Source: Alloprevotella tannerae (GTDB lineage: Bacteria; Bacteroidota; Bacteroidia; Bacteroidales; Bacteroidaceae). From it: a DNA stretch of 23,819 nucleotides. This document shows positions 1 to 6,291 of the stretch, piece by piece. Location: the NCBI GenBank assembly GCA_015259125.1, contig JABZGR010000029.1, positions 1 to 23,819 on the forward strand, read 5' to 3'. Below the pieces are notes generated by a model. The model saw nothing but the letters and a program-made list of their open reading frames with translations. It was not told the DNA's origin and did no database searches. Both the position numbers and the translations under genes were made by a program. The first letter of the stretch is position 1; each line of letters opens with the position of its first letter.

Positions 1-38
1 GATGCTCAACCTAACGCCTCAGCGTCGGAAAGCGAGTG

Positions 39-69
39 CAAAAGTAGAACAAAATCTCATTACCACCAA
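39..69 (-). promoter_or_regulatory. Bacteroidetes-type promoter reading out of the left edge
   Basis: On the minus strand a TACTTTTG -7 element (39-46) lies 20 bp from a TTG -33 element (67-69), matching the Bacteroidetes housekeeping consensus. Transcription would start near position 32 and leave the window to the left, so the gene it serves is not visible. The short stretch from there to position 1 shows no recognisable tRNA or coding start. Confidence 0.45.
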
Positions 70-323
70 GCCCGCAACAAACTTTTTTCTCGCAAAAACG
101 AAAATAAATCCGGAGATAGCAAAATTTGACATGTGGAAATGGCAGAATAAAGAAAGTTTAATTGAGAGGCACCCTCCCCGCTCTCCTATTTGCCACTTCA
201 TACGCTTTTTCTTTTTTTCGACTAACCAGGCTATTCCACCTTACACAAGAGCCACTTTACGGAAGACCGCAAAAACAAAGAAAAGCACAATAGCGATTAT
301 CTGAAACAGAAAGGATCAGAAGC

Positions 324-354
324 CAAAGGTACACATTATATATAATAGAAGCAA
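324..354 (-). promoter_or_regulatory. Possible leftward promoter with no visible gene
   Basis: Minus-strand TACCTTTG (324-331) sits 20 bp from TTG (352-354), which fits the -7/-33 consensus well. It would transcribe leftward across 317 to 1, where I see no convincing coding sequence. It may drive an untranslated RNA or a gene beyond the edge, or be chance in AT-rich DNA. Confidence 0.3.
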
Positions 355-550
355 GAGGCAGCAAAAAAAGGAAAAGCTATAAGAAGAGGCGCAAAGGATA
401 ATGAGAGAGGAGATGTAGGCAATAAGAGAGAGAAAACGAATAACGGTTAAAGAGGCGCAAGTCGAAAGAAATGAAAAAGGAAATATAAATGAAGCGAACA
501 AATTATAGAAATAAAGAGAGCAGGAGAAAAAGCAAAAAAGACAAGACCTC
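355..550. other. Strand-asymmetric purine tract, non-coding
   Basis: The plus strand here is overwhelmingly A and G. By hand count, 361-540 has 33 pyrimidines in 180 bases, about 82% purine, evenly spread over three successive 60-base lines. The complementary strand therefore reads as a hydrophobic Phe/Ser/Leu-rich frame, which is composition rather than a gene. No tandem period or mirror symmetry was found. The remainder of 1-583 holds no gene that I can support. Confidence 0.6.
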
Positions 551-583
551 AAAGAGTTTTCGACGAAATTCGAAGGTTTTCTC

Positions 584-671
584 TCTTGATAAAAATTGCT
601 TCATATCACGATAAAAATTGCTTCGCATCACGAGCATAAACCATTTTCATCACGAGAATAAATAAAGATTG
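584..671. repeat. 22-bp phased repeat array 1 (four cores)
   Basis: Cores start at 584 (TCTTGAT), 606 (TCACGAT), 628 (TCACGAG) and 650 (TCACGAG), each exactly 22 bp apart. The first two units are nearly identical across the whole 22 bp (core, then AAAAATTGCTTC and three variable bases). The last two share mainly the core. No further core is seen in phase at 562 or 672. This is the most AT-rich and degenerate of the four arrays. It ends about 170 bp before the thrS promoter; the stretch 672-843 between them shows no gene. Confidence 0.85.
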
Positions 672-843
672 TGCCTCAAACGATATAAGACATCAAAGGA
701 TCATTATATTTTAATGTGTTCAAGAGTTGGATTTTTTAGAGATTGGGAGCGATTATACTTATTGTTGAGTGCCGTATCTGTGTAATAAGCAAACAAAGCT
801 CCTTAATCTCTCAAATTATCTCAAGTATTACGGCGATATTTTG

Positions 844-868
844 TAACTTTGCATCAAATTCAAGGAGG
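844..868 (+). promoter_or_regulatory. thrS -7 element and strong Shine-Dalgarno
   Basis: TAACTTTG at 844-851 matches the Bacteroidetes -7 consensus; the -33 region around 820 is weak. AAGGAGG at 862-868 is a full Shine-Dalgarno sequence 4 bases before the ATG at 873. The upstream in-frame TTG at 849 lies inside the -7 element and would not be transcribed, which fixes the start at 873. Confidence 0.7.
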
Positions 869-872
869 TCAT

Positions 873-2816
873 ATGATTAAAGTTACTTTCCCGGATGGTT
901 CTGTCCGCGAGTTTGAAGATGGAATTACCGGTCTACAAATAGCTGAACGCCTATCTGCGCAATTAGCGCGCGAAGTTCTTGCATGCAGTGTCAATGGAAA
1001 TATAGTGGAACTTAATCGTCCGCTCACCGAAGATTGCACTCTAAAGCTTCTAAAATGGGATGATGAAGAAGGCAAACACGCTTTCTGGCACACGAGTGCC
1101 CACCTCATGGCAGAAGCAATGCAGGAATTGTGGCCGGGCACACAGTTTGGTATCGGACCAGCCATAGAAAAAGGTTTTTATTATGATGTTATGCCACCTG
1201 AAGGCGTGACTATCACTGAAGCAGACTTTGCTAAAATAGAAAATAAGATGCACGAATTGGTTCAGAAAAAAGAACCTCTCGTGCGCAAAAGCATTTCTAA
1301 GACAGATGCGCTAAACTTTTTCGAGCAGCATGGTCAACATTATAAAAATGAATTAATAGCTGATTTGGCTGATGGTACGATTACGACCTACACACAAGGC
1401 AACTATACGGACCTTTGCCGCGGTCCTCACCTTCTAAATACGGCTTCAATCAAGGCTATCAAGGTTATGGCCGTCTCCAGTGCTTATTGGAGGGGTGATG
1501 AAAAACGGCCTCAGATGACGCGTGTCTATGGCATATCTTTCCCGAAAAAGAAGATGCTTGACGAGTATCTGCAACTTCTTGAGGAAGCAAAACGCCGCGA
1601 CCATCGCAAAATAGGCCGTGAAATGGAACTCTTTATGTTCTCGGAACTGGTAGGTAAAGGCTTGCCGATATGGTTGCCGAAGGGGACTGTTTTGCGCCAG
1701 CAGTTGATGAGTTTCTTGCGCAAGATTCAAAAGCGTTTCGGGTATATGGAGGTAATAACGCCGCACATCGGCTCTAAAAATCTTTATGTCACGTCTGGAC
1801 ACTACGCTAAATACGGCAAAGACAGCTTCCAAGCAATTCATACACCGGAAGAGGGCGAAGAGTATATGCTCAAGCCGATGAACTGCCCCCACCATTGTGC
1901 CGTTTATTCTTGGCAGCCTCATTCCTATAAAGATCTGCCGCTGCGTATTGCAGAGTTTGGAACTGTGTATCGCTACGAGCAGAGTGGCGAGTTGCACGGA
2001 TTGACTAGGGTGCGTGGATTTACGCAAGATGATGCCCACATTTTCTGTCGTCCGGATCAGGTTAAGCAGGAGTTTCTCCGCGTTATGGATATTATTATGA
2101 TTGTATTCCGCGCGCTCAACTTTGAGGAATTTGAAGCACAGATCTCTTTGCGCGACAAAGTAAAGCGCGAAAAATATATCGGTTCAGACGATGTGTGGGA
2201 CAAAGCCGAACAAGCAATCATTGAAGCCTGCGAAGAGAAAGGACTTCAGGCGAAGATAGAATATGGAGAAGCGGCTTTCTACGGCCCGAAACTTGACTTT
2301 ATGGTTAAAGATGCTTTAGGACGGCGTTGGCAATTGGGCACGATCCAAGTCGATTACAACCTTCCGGAGCGTTTCCAATTGGAATATACGGGCGAAGACA
2401 GCAAAAAGCATCGTCCGGTTATGATTCACCGCGCGCCGTTTGGTAGTTTAGAGCGATTTACGGCTGTACTCATAGAGCATACCGGCGGACATTTCCCGCT
2501 CTGGTTGATGCCTGATCAATGCGTAATCTTGCCTATTTCAGAGCGATTCAATGATTATGCGCACAAAGTCAAAGAACAATTAGAGGCTGCCGGGATTCGC
2601 GCCAACATAGACGAACGTAATGAGAAGATTGGGCGCAAGATTCGCGACAACGAAATGAAGCACATCCCATATCTTTTGGTTGTCGGCGAAAAAGAGCAAG
2701 CTGATAGCAGCGTAAATGTTAGAAAACAAGGCGAAGGAACGCAAGAGACGATGACGATCCCAATGTTTGCCGAAAAAGTGCTCAAAGAAGTGGCCGAATT
2801 GACTGAAAAATATTAA
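873..2816 (+). CDS. thrS: Threonyl-tRNA synthetase
   Basis: A cytoplasmic class II aminoacyl-tRNA synthetase that charges tRNA-Thr with threonine. The 647 residues match the family in length and order. A TGS domain covers about 1-62. The editing domain follows, with H73-x3-H77 and C182/H186 (in DLCRGPH), the residues used to clear mischarged serine. The class II catalytic core includes C338 of the MNCPHH zinc motif and the motif 2 region RYEQSGELHG, and the C-terminal anticodon-binding domain begins near 545. Start chosen at ATG 873, 4 bases after AAGGAGG and downstream of the -7 element. It heads the conserved thrS-infC-rpmI-rplT cluster, but a hairpin and a new promoter separate it from infC. 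No T-box was seen in the leader, which is only about 15 nt. Confidence 0.98.
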   Translation: MIKVTFPDGSVREFEDGITGLQIAERLSAQLAREVLACSVNGNIVELNRPLTEDCTLKLLKWDDEEGKHAFWHTSAHLMAEAMQELWPGTQFGIGPAIEKGFYYDVMPPEGVTITEADFAKIENKMHELVQKKEPLVRKSISKTDALNFFEQHGQHYKNELIADLADGTITTYTQGNYTDLCRGPHLLNTASIKAIKVMAVSSAYWRGDEKRPQMTRVYGISFPKKKMLDEYLQLLEEAKRRDHRKIGREMELFMFSELVGKGLPIWLPKGTVLRQQLMSFLRKIQKRFGYMEVITPHIGSKNLYVTSGHYAKYGKDSFQAIHTPEEGEEYMLKPMNCPHHCAVYSWQPHSYKDLPLRIAEFGTVYRYEQSGELHGLTRVRGFTQDDAHIFCRPDQVKQEFLRVMDIIMIVFRALNFEEFEAQISLRDKVKREKYIGSDDVWDKAEQAIIEACEEKGLQAKIEYGEAAFYGPKLDFMVKDALGRRWQLGTIQVDYNLPERFQLEYTGEDSKKHRPVMIHRAPFGSLERFTAVLIEHTGGHFPLWLMPDQCVILPISERFNDYAHKVKEQLEAAGIRANIDERNEKIGRKIRDNEMKHIPYLLVVGEKEQADSSVNVRKQGEGTQETMTIPMFAEKVLKEVAELTEKY

Positions 2817-2834
2817 TCACAATAAGGACAATTC

Positions 2835-2879
2835 AGTGAAGTACAAGGTAAAAACATAGAATCTACTTTGTACTTCACT
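2835..2879 (+). terminator. Long hairpin between thrS and infC, overlapping the infC promoter
   Basis: Arms 2835-2850 and 2864-2879 are complementary over 16 bp with a single G-U wobble; the loop is 13 nt (2851-2863). It is followed by the short T-rich AATCTTTTAC. It is placed correctly to end thrS transcripts. The right arm contains TTTG (2867-2870), the -33 element of the next promoter, so it could also be a DNA operator of dyad symmetry. Confidence 0.6.
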
Positions 2880-2897
2880 AATCTTTTACTACTTTTG
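2867..2897 (+). promoter_or_regulatory. infC-rpmI-rplT promoter
   Basis: TTTG at 2867-2870, a 19-bp spacer and TACTTTTG at 2890-2897 form a near-ideal Bacteroidetes promoter. Transcription would begin near 2904, about 18 nt before the infC GTG. The -33 box is embedded in the hairpin that follows thrS. Confidence 0.7.
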
Positions 2898-2921
2898 CCG
2901 CCGAATTTATAAAAGGAATCA

Positions 2922-3566
2922 GTGAAGAACGACAAGAAAAAGTTGCAATATCGCATCAACCGGCAAATCCGAGTGCCGGAAGTACGCATCGTGGGTGATG
3001 ATATAGAGTCACAGGTAATTGCGACCCGTCAAGCCCTGCAACTTGCGGAGCAAAAAGGTCTCGACTTGGTTGAAATATCTCCGAACGCTCAGCCACCGGT
3101 ATGTCGTATTATAGATTATAGTAAGTTCCTCTATCAACAGAAGAAGCACCAGAAGGAGCTTAAGGCCAAACAGGTTAAGATTGAAGTCAAAGAGATTCGT
3201 TTCGGTCCTCAGACTGATGAGCACGACTACGATTTCAAGCTCAAGCATGCCAAGGAGTTTTTATCCGACGGCAACAAAGTGAAGGCCTATGTCTTCTTTC
3301 GCGGTCGCAGCATTTTGTTTAAAGAGCAAGGAGAAGTTCTTTTGCTGCGCTTTGCCAACGACTTGGAAGAATACGGAAAGGTCGAGCAGATGCCGGTATT
3401 AGAGGGTAAGAGAATGATTATCTTCTTAACCCCCAAAAAGACTGCAACTCCAAAGCCGGCAGAAAAAGCTGAAGCATCTGTATCTTTCAAAGAAGAGCGG
3501 AAAGCTCCGCAGCAAAAAGCGAAGAAAGAGTATGCCGGGCCCAAAGTAGAGGGAGAGGATTTTTAA
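2922..3566 (+). CDS. infC: Translation initiation factor IF-3
   Basis: IF-3 binds the 30S subunit, prevents premature 50S joining and monitors start-codon and initiator tRNA pairing. The N-terminal domain is clear (YRINRQIRVPEVRIVGDD, about residues 10-27, then LDLVEISPNAQPPVCRIIDY). A linker and the C-terminal domain (KEIRFGPQTDEHDYDFKLKH, near 90-110) follow. At 214 residues it is longer than E. coli IF-3 (180) because of a Lys/Pro/Ala/Glu-rich tail after about 170, common in Bacteroidetes. The start is GTG at 2922 after AAAGGA; no ATG fits the conserved N-terminus. E. coli infC uses AUU for autoregulation, but GUG is not normally discriminated against by IF-3, so that mechanism cannot be assumed here. 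Confidence 0.96.
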   Translation: MKNDKKKLQYRINRQIRVPEVRIVGDDIESQVIATRQALQLAEQKGLDLVEISPNAQPPVCRIIDYSKFLYQQKKHQKELKAKQVKIEVKEIRFGPQTDEHDYDFKLKHAKEFLSDGNKVKAYVFFRGRSILFKEQGEVLLLRFANDLEEYGKVEQMPVLEGKRMIIFLTPKKTATPKPAEKAEASVSFKEERKAPQQKAKKEYAGPKVEGEDF

Positions 3567-3638
3567 GTTCAAGAAAAAGTTGTGCGCGCTGTGTTTGGTA
3601 TCTCACGCAGCCGCCTTTAATCATAAATAATAAAGAAA

Positions 3639-3836
3639 ATGCCAAAAGTAAAGACAAACTCCAGTGCGAAAAAAAGATTCGTTCTTACCGGATCAGGCAA
3701 AGTTGTTAGACGCCATGCCTATCACAGCCACATCCTGACCAAGAAGACGAAGAAGCAAAAGCGCAATTTGGTTCACACAGCCATTGCCCACAAGTCAAAC
3801 GTTAAGCAGGTACGCGAACTTCTTTGCCTCCGCTAA
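3639..3836 (+). CDS. rpmI: 50S ribosomal protein L35 (bL35)
   Basis: A 65-residue, highly basic protein of the large ribosomal subunit. It begins MPKVKTNSSAKKRF and carries the family pattern TGSGKVVRRHAYHSHILTKK; the length is normal. It lies 72 bp after infC and 79 bp before rplT, in the conserved order. The gaps on both sides contain small GC-rich inverted repeats (for example CCGC/GCGG around 3877-3893). In other bacteria L20 represses this operon through a structured leader in this area; whether that happens here is not shown. Confidence 0.97.
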   Translation: MPKVKTNSSAKKRFVLTGSGKVVRRHAYHSHILTKKTKKQKRNLVHTAIAHKSNVKQVRELLCLR

Positions 3837-3915
3837 TTCACCAGAGTTTCAAATCGGATGTTTAGCCCCAAAGTCCGCCTACGAGCGGCGCTAGCATCGC
3901 AAAACAAGAAAGAAA

Positions 3916-4260
3916 ATGCCAAGATCAGTAAATCACGTAGCATCGAGAGCTAAAAGAAAAAGAATCCTCAAGTTAACCCGCGGTTATTACGGCGCTCGCA
4001 AGAATGTTTGGACCGTTGCAAAAAATACGTGGGAGAAAGGTTTAACTTACGCTTTCCGTGATCGTCGTAACAAGAAGCGCAATTTCCGCGCTTTGTGGAT
4101 TCAACGTATCAATGCCGCAGCTCGCCTTGAGGGCCTCTCTTATTCTCAATTGATGGGCAACTTGCACAAGGCCGGTATCGAAATCAACCGCAAAGTGCTT
4201 GCAGACTTAGCAGTCAATAATCCACAAGCATTCAAAGCTATTGTAGAGAAAGTGAAATAA
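3916..4260 (+). CDS. rplT: 50S ribosomal protein L20 (bL20)
   Basis: L20 is an early 23S rRNA-binding assembly protein of the large subunit. The 114 residues are close to the usual 117. The N-terminus MPRSVNHVASRAKRKRIL is followed by the L20 signature GYYGARKNVWTVAKN and the conserved FRDRRNKKRNFRALWIQRINAAAR. It ends the infC-rpmI-rplT operon and is followed 19 bp later by a strong hairpin. In E. coli and Bacillus this protein represses its own operon. Confidence 0.98.
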   Translation: MPRSVNHVASRAKRKRILKLTRGYYGARKNVWTVAKNTWEKGLTYAFRDRRNKKRNFRALWIQRINAAARLEGLSYSQLMGNLHKAGIEINRKVLADLAVNNPQAFKAIVEKVK

Positions 4261-4278
4261 ATTTTCATAAAAGCCATT

Positions 4279-4320
4279 ATTGAGCGTATAATCCTTTACG
4301 GGTTATGCGCTCAATTGTTT
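4279..4320 (+). terminator. rplT intrinsic terminator
   Basis: Arms 4279-4291 and 4303-4315 pair over 13 bp with one G-U wobble around an 11-nt loop, followed by TGTTTTATAG. It is located directly downstream of rplT. Confidence 0.75.
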
Positions 4321-4523
4321 TATAGTCATATAGTAAAGTCCCTTTAAGTTTTTCTCCCACATCGCTACGCATCCAATCGTCAAGTCCTCAAAATAAACAT
4401 ATAATTTGCACGCTGAGCACCAGCTATAATCAATGAAGTAGTCATAAGCTAGCTATATGCCTTGAGAAATAAGCCAAAAGTTTAATCACCTGTGCCCTAC
4501 GGCGTATTTTTTTAGCATTCTTC

Positions 4524-4611
4524 TCACGAGAAAAAAGGTGTACGCTCACGAGAGAAAAGACGTACGCTCGTGAGCGTACATTCGTACCATCACGATGGTA
4601 CAAGCACAAAA
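4524..4611. repeat. 22-bp phased repeat array 2 (four cores)
   Basis: Cores start at 4524 (TCACGAG), 4546 (TCACGAG), 4568 (TCGTGAG) and 4590 (TCACGAT), each exactly 22 bp apart. The third core is the reverse complement of the others at TCACGA/TCGTGA. Around core 3, 4562-4579 is an 18-bp near-palindrome (GTACGC TCGTGA GCGTAC); around core 4, 4584-4601 is another with different arms (GTACCA TCACGA TGGTAC). GTACGC also precedes cores 2 and 3. The array sits in the 630-bp gene-free stretch between rplT and the glycan operon. The flanks 4321-4523 and 4612-4833 show no gene. Confidence 0.9.
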
Positions 4612-4833
4612 GCGATCTTTCAGCGTACGAAATCAAGTTGCGGATGGACAGCGTCTTGTCTATCTTACACGGAAGTGGGAGTTTCTTAATGCAGAAAGCA
4701 TTGCCGAGCAGCGATAGATCAGTTGTGATCATTGGCAAAAGCGCACAATGATTGGCAATTAGCGTTCTCAGCGGCTATTCGTCGGCAGGCAGGAGTCCAA
4801 TCCGGCAACTCCGACAAGAAATAAAGCCTACCC

Positions 4834-4865
4834 TTTGTTTGTAACTTAATTAATATATATCTTTG
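4834..4865 (+). promoter_or_regulatory. Promoter of the glycan operon
   Basis: TTTG at 4834-4837, a 20-bp spacer and TATCTTTG at 4858-4865 match the Bacteroidetes consensus. The predicted start near 4872 leaves a leader of about 20 nt before the ATG at 4892. No Shine-Dalgarno is evident, as is common in this phylum. Confidence 0.7.
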
Positions 4866-4891
4866 TACTTATTCCAAGATGTTTAACCCCT

Positions 4892-5314
4892 ATGTCAGCT
4901 ACCACAAAGAAAGATACGGTGCAATTAATTTCTTTCCCTGCTTTCAAAGATAGCAGAGGAGAGTTGTGCTTCGTGCAATCCGGGGCGCCCCCACTCCCAT
5001 TTGATCCGAAAAGAGTCTTTTGGATTTATGGCGTACCCGAAGGTCAGCAGCGAGGTTGCCACGCTCATCGCACTTGTGCAGAGCTTGTCTTTGCCGTAAA
5101 CGGGAGCGTAAAAATCATAACCATAGATCGGGGTGAGCAAAAAGCGTACATACTCAACAATCCGACGGAGGGACTCTTTATCCCGCCGATGGTTTGGTGT
5201 CAATTAGAGGATTTTTCAGACAACTGCGTCTGTGTTTGTCTCGCTTCAGAAGCGTACGATACAGCCGGATATATTAATGACTTTTCTCAATTCAAAAAAG
5301 AGTTGGGCCTATAA
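4892..5314 (+). CDS. dTDP-4-keto-6-deoxyhexose 3,4-ketoisomerase (FdtA/QdtA, WxcM-like)
   Basis: A 140-residue single-domain cupin-type protein. It carries the WxcM/FdtA signature around R54-G-C-H57-A-H59-R, with FWIYGVP just before and LFIPPMVWCQLEDF after. In the family the conserved histidine moves the keto group of dTDP-4-keto-6-deoxyglucose from C4 to C3, producing the 3-keto sugar that a PLP aminotransferase then aminates. Such an aminotransferase lies two genes downstream, which supports the call. Whether the product has galacto (FdtA) or gluco (QdtA) configuration cannot be told from the sequence. It is the first gene of the operon and ends 2 bp before the next start. The dTDP-glucose genes rmlA and rmlB are not in this window. 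Confidence 0.85.
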   Translation: MSATTKKDTVQLISFPAFKDSRGELCFVQSGAPPLPFDPKRVFWIYGVPEGQQRGCHAHRTCAELVFAVNGSVKIITIDRGEQKAYILNNPTEGLFIPPMVWCQLEDFSDNCVCVCLASEAYDTAGYINDFSQFKKELGL

Positions 5315-5316
5315 CG

Positions 5317-6291
5317 ATGCAACTGATTCCATATACGACTGAAAGGAAAACGATGTGGGATTGTTTTATCAAACAATCTCGCAATGCTACGTTCCTTTTT
5401 TATCGCGATTATATGGAATACCACCAAAGTAGATTTGAAGATGGTTCTTTGCTCTTTCTAAATGAGCGCGGCACGTGTTGCGGCTTACTGCCCTGCAACT
5501 TGCTTCCACACGAGGCGACCATCGTCTCACACGGCGGCTTGACCTATGGCGGCCTACTTTTAACGAAGAAAACCTCGGCTGAAGAAGTGCGAGATATGCT
5601 CAAATCGACGGCAGACTACTACATCGAAAAAGGCTATAAGCAGTTTATTTACAAGCCAATTCCGTACATCTATCACCGTTATTCGACGCAAGAAGATCTG
5701 TATTGGTTGTTTCGTGCAAAAGGGCAATTGATCAGTCGTGCGTTATCCTCTACGATAAGCCTAACCGAACCGTTAGCATTTAGCGAACTTCGGCGCCGAA
5801 AAGTGAAGAAGGCGCATAAAAATGCCTTAGCAATGCGTGAGGGAAACGAGCAAATGCTTGTCGATTTTTGGACTTTGCTGACTGCAACTTTGAAGTCCTA
5901 TCATCAAGTATCCCCCGTACACAACGTTGATGAGATCTTACGTTTAAAAAGTCTATTTCCCAAAGAAATATCTGCTTTCTGCTTATATGAAGGCGAGCAG
6001 CTTGTGGCCGGCACCCTACTCTACATCGCCGGAAAGACGGTGCACGCCCAATATATTGCAGCCAATGAGCGCGGTCGTATGGAGGGTGCTTTAGACTTTC
6101 TCTTTGATCAATTGATTGAAAAGTATAGAAACGAAGGAAAAACTTACTTCGACTTCGGCATTTCTACGGAGCAGCAGGGCGCAATACTGAATCAAGGCCT
6201 GCTCTTTCAAAAAGAAGGCTTCGGCGGCCGAGGGGTTTGTTATGATGCTTACAGCGTCGAATTAGAGAATTTATGCACATACCTTTCTTAA
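5317..6291 (+). CDS. FemAB/GNAT-like acyltransferase
   Basis: A 324-residue cytoplasmic protein without signal peptide or membrane segment. It resembles the FemAB-like / GNAT (BioF2-like) group: an N-terminal half with WDCFIKQSRNATFLFYRDYM, a basic stretch near 159-168 (RRRKVKKAHK), and a C-terminal GNAT-like half with FCLYEGEQLVAGTLLYIAG and YFDFGISTEQQG. Members transfer acyl or aminoacyl groups to amines. It is located between the ketoisomerase and the aminotransferase and overlaps the latter by 19 nt. This suggests that it acylates the 3-amino sugar, replacing the left-handed beta-helix acetyltransferase (FdtC/QdtC) found in other species. That role is inference; it could instead modify a lipid or glycan intermediate. 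Confidence 0.7.
   Translation: MQLIPYTTERKTMWDCFIKQSRNATFLFYRDYMEYHQSRFEDGSLLFLNERGTCCGLLPCNLLPHEATIVSHGGLTYGGLLLTKKTSAEEVRDMLKSTADYYIEKGYKQFIYKPIPYIYHRYSTQEDLYWLFRAKGQLISRALSSTISLTEPLAFSELRRRKVKKAHKNALAMREGNEQMLVDFWTLLTATLKSYHQVSPVHNVDEILRLKSLFPKEISAFCLYEGEQLVAGTLLYIAGKTVHAQYIAANERGRMEGALDFLFDQLIEKYRNEGKTYFDFGISTEQQGAILNQGLLFQKEGFGGRGVCYDAYSVELENLCTYLS

Noticed and set aside
2..304. 100-residue frame on the plus strand and a 60-residue minus-strand frame within it
   Set aside because: No recognisable motif, unusual composition, and a leftward promoter motif lies across it.
316..552. 78-residue hydrophobic frame on the minus strand
   Set aside because: The Phe/Ser/Leu/Cys-rich sequence follows directly from the pyrimidine-rich strand; no domain, start signal or neighbour supports it.
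660..872. T-box leader for thrS
   Set aside because: The -7 element places the transcript start about 15 nt before the ATG, leaving no room for a T-box, and no T-box core sequence was seen.
1446..2039. 197-residue minus-strand frame inside thrS
   Set aside because: It is a shadow of the strongly conserved synthetase gene and shows no independent motifs.
4524..4611. CRISPR-like appearance of the 22-bp arrays
   Set aside because: The shared core is only 6-7 bp, its orientation flips within an array, the spacing totals 22 bp, and there is no leader or cas gene. This does not fit repeat-spacer architecture.
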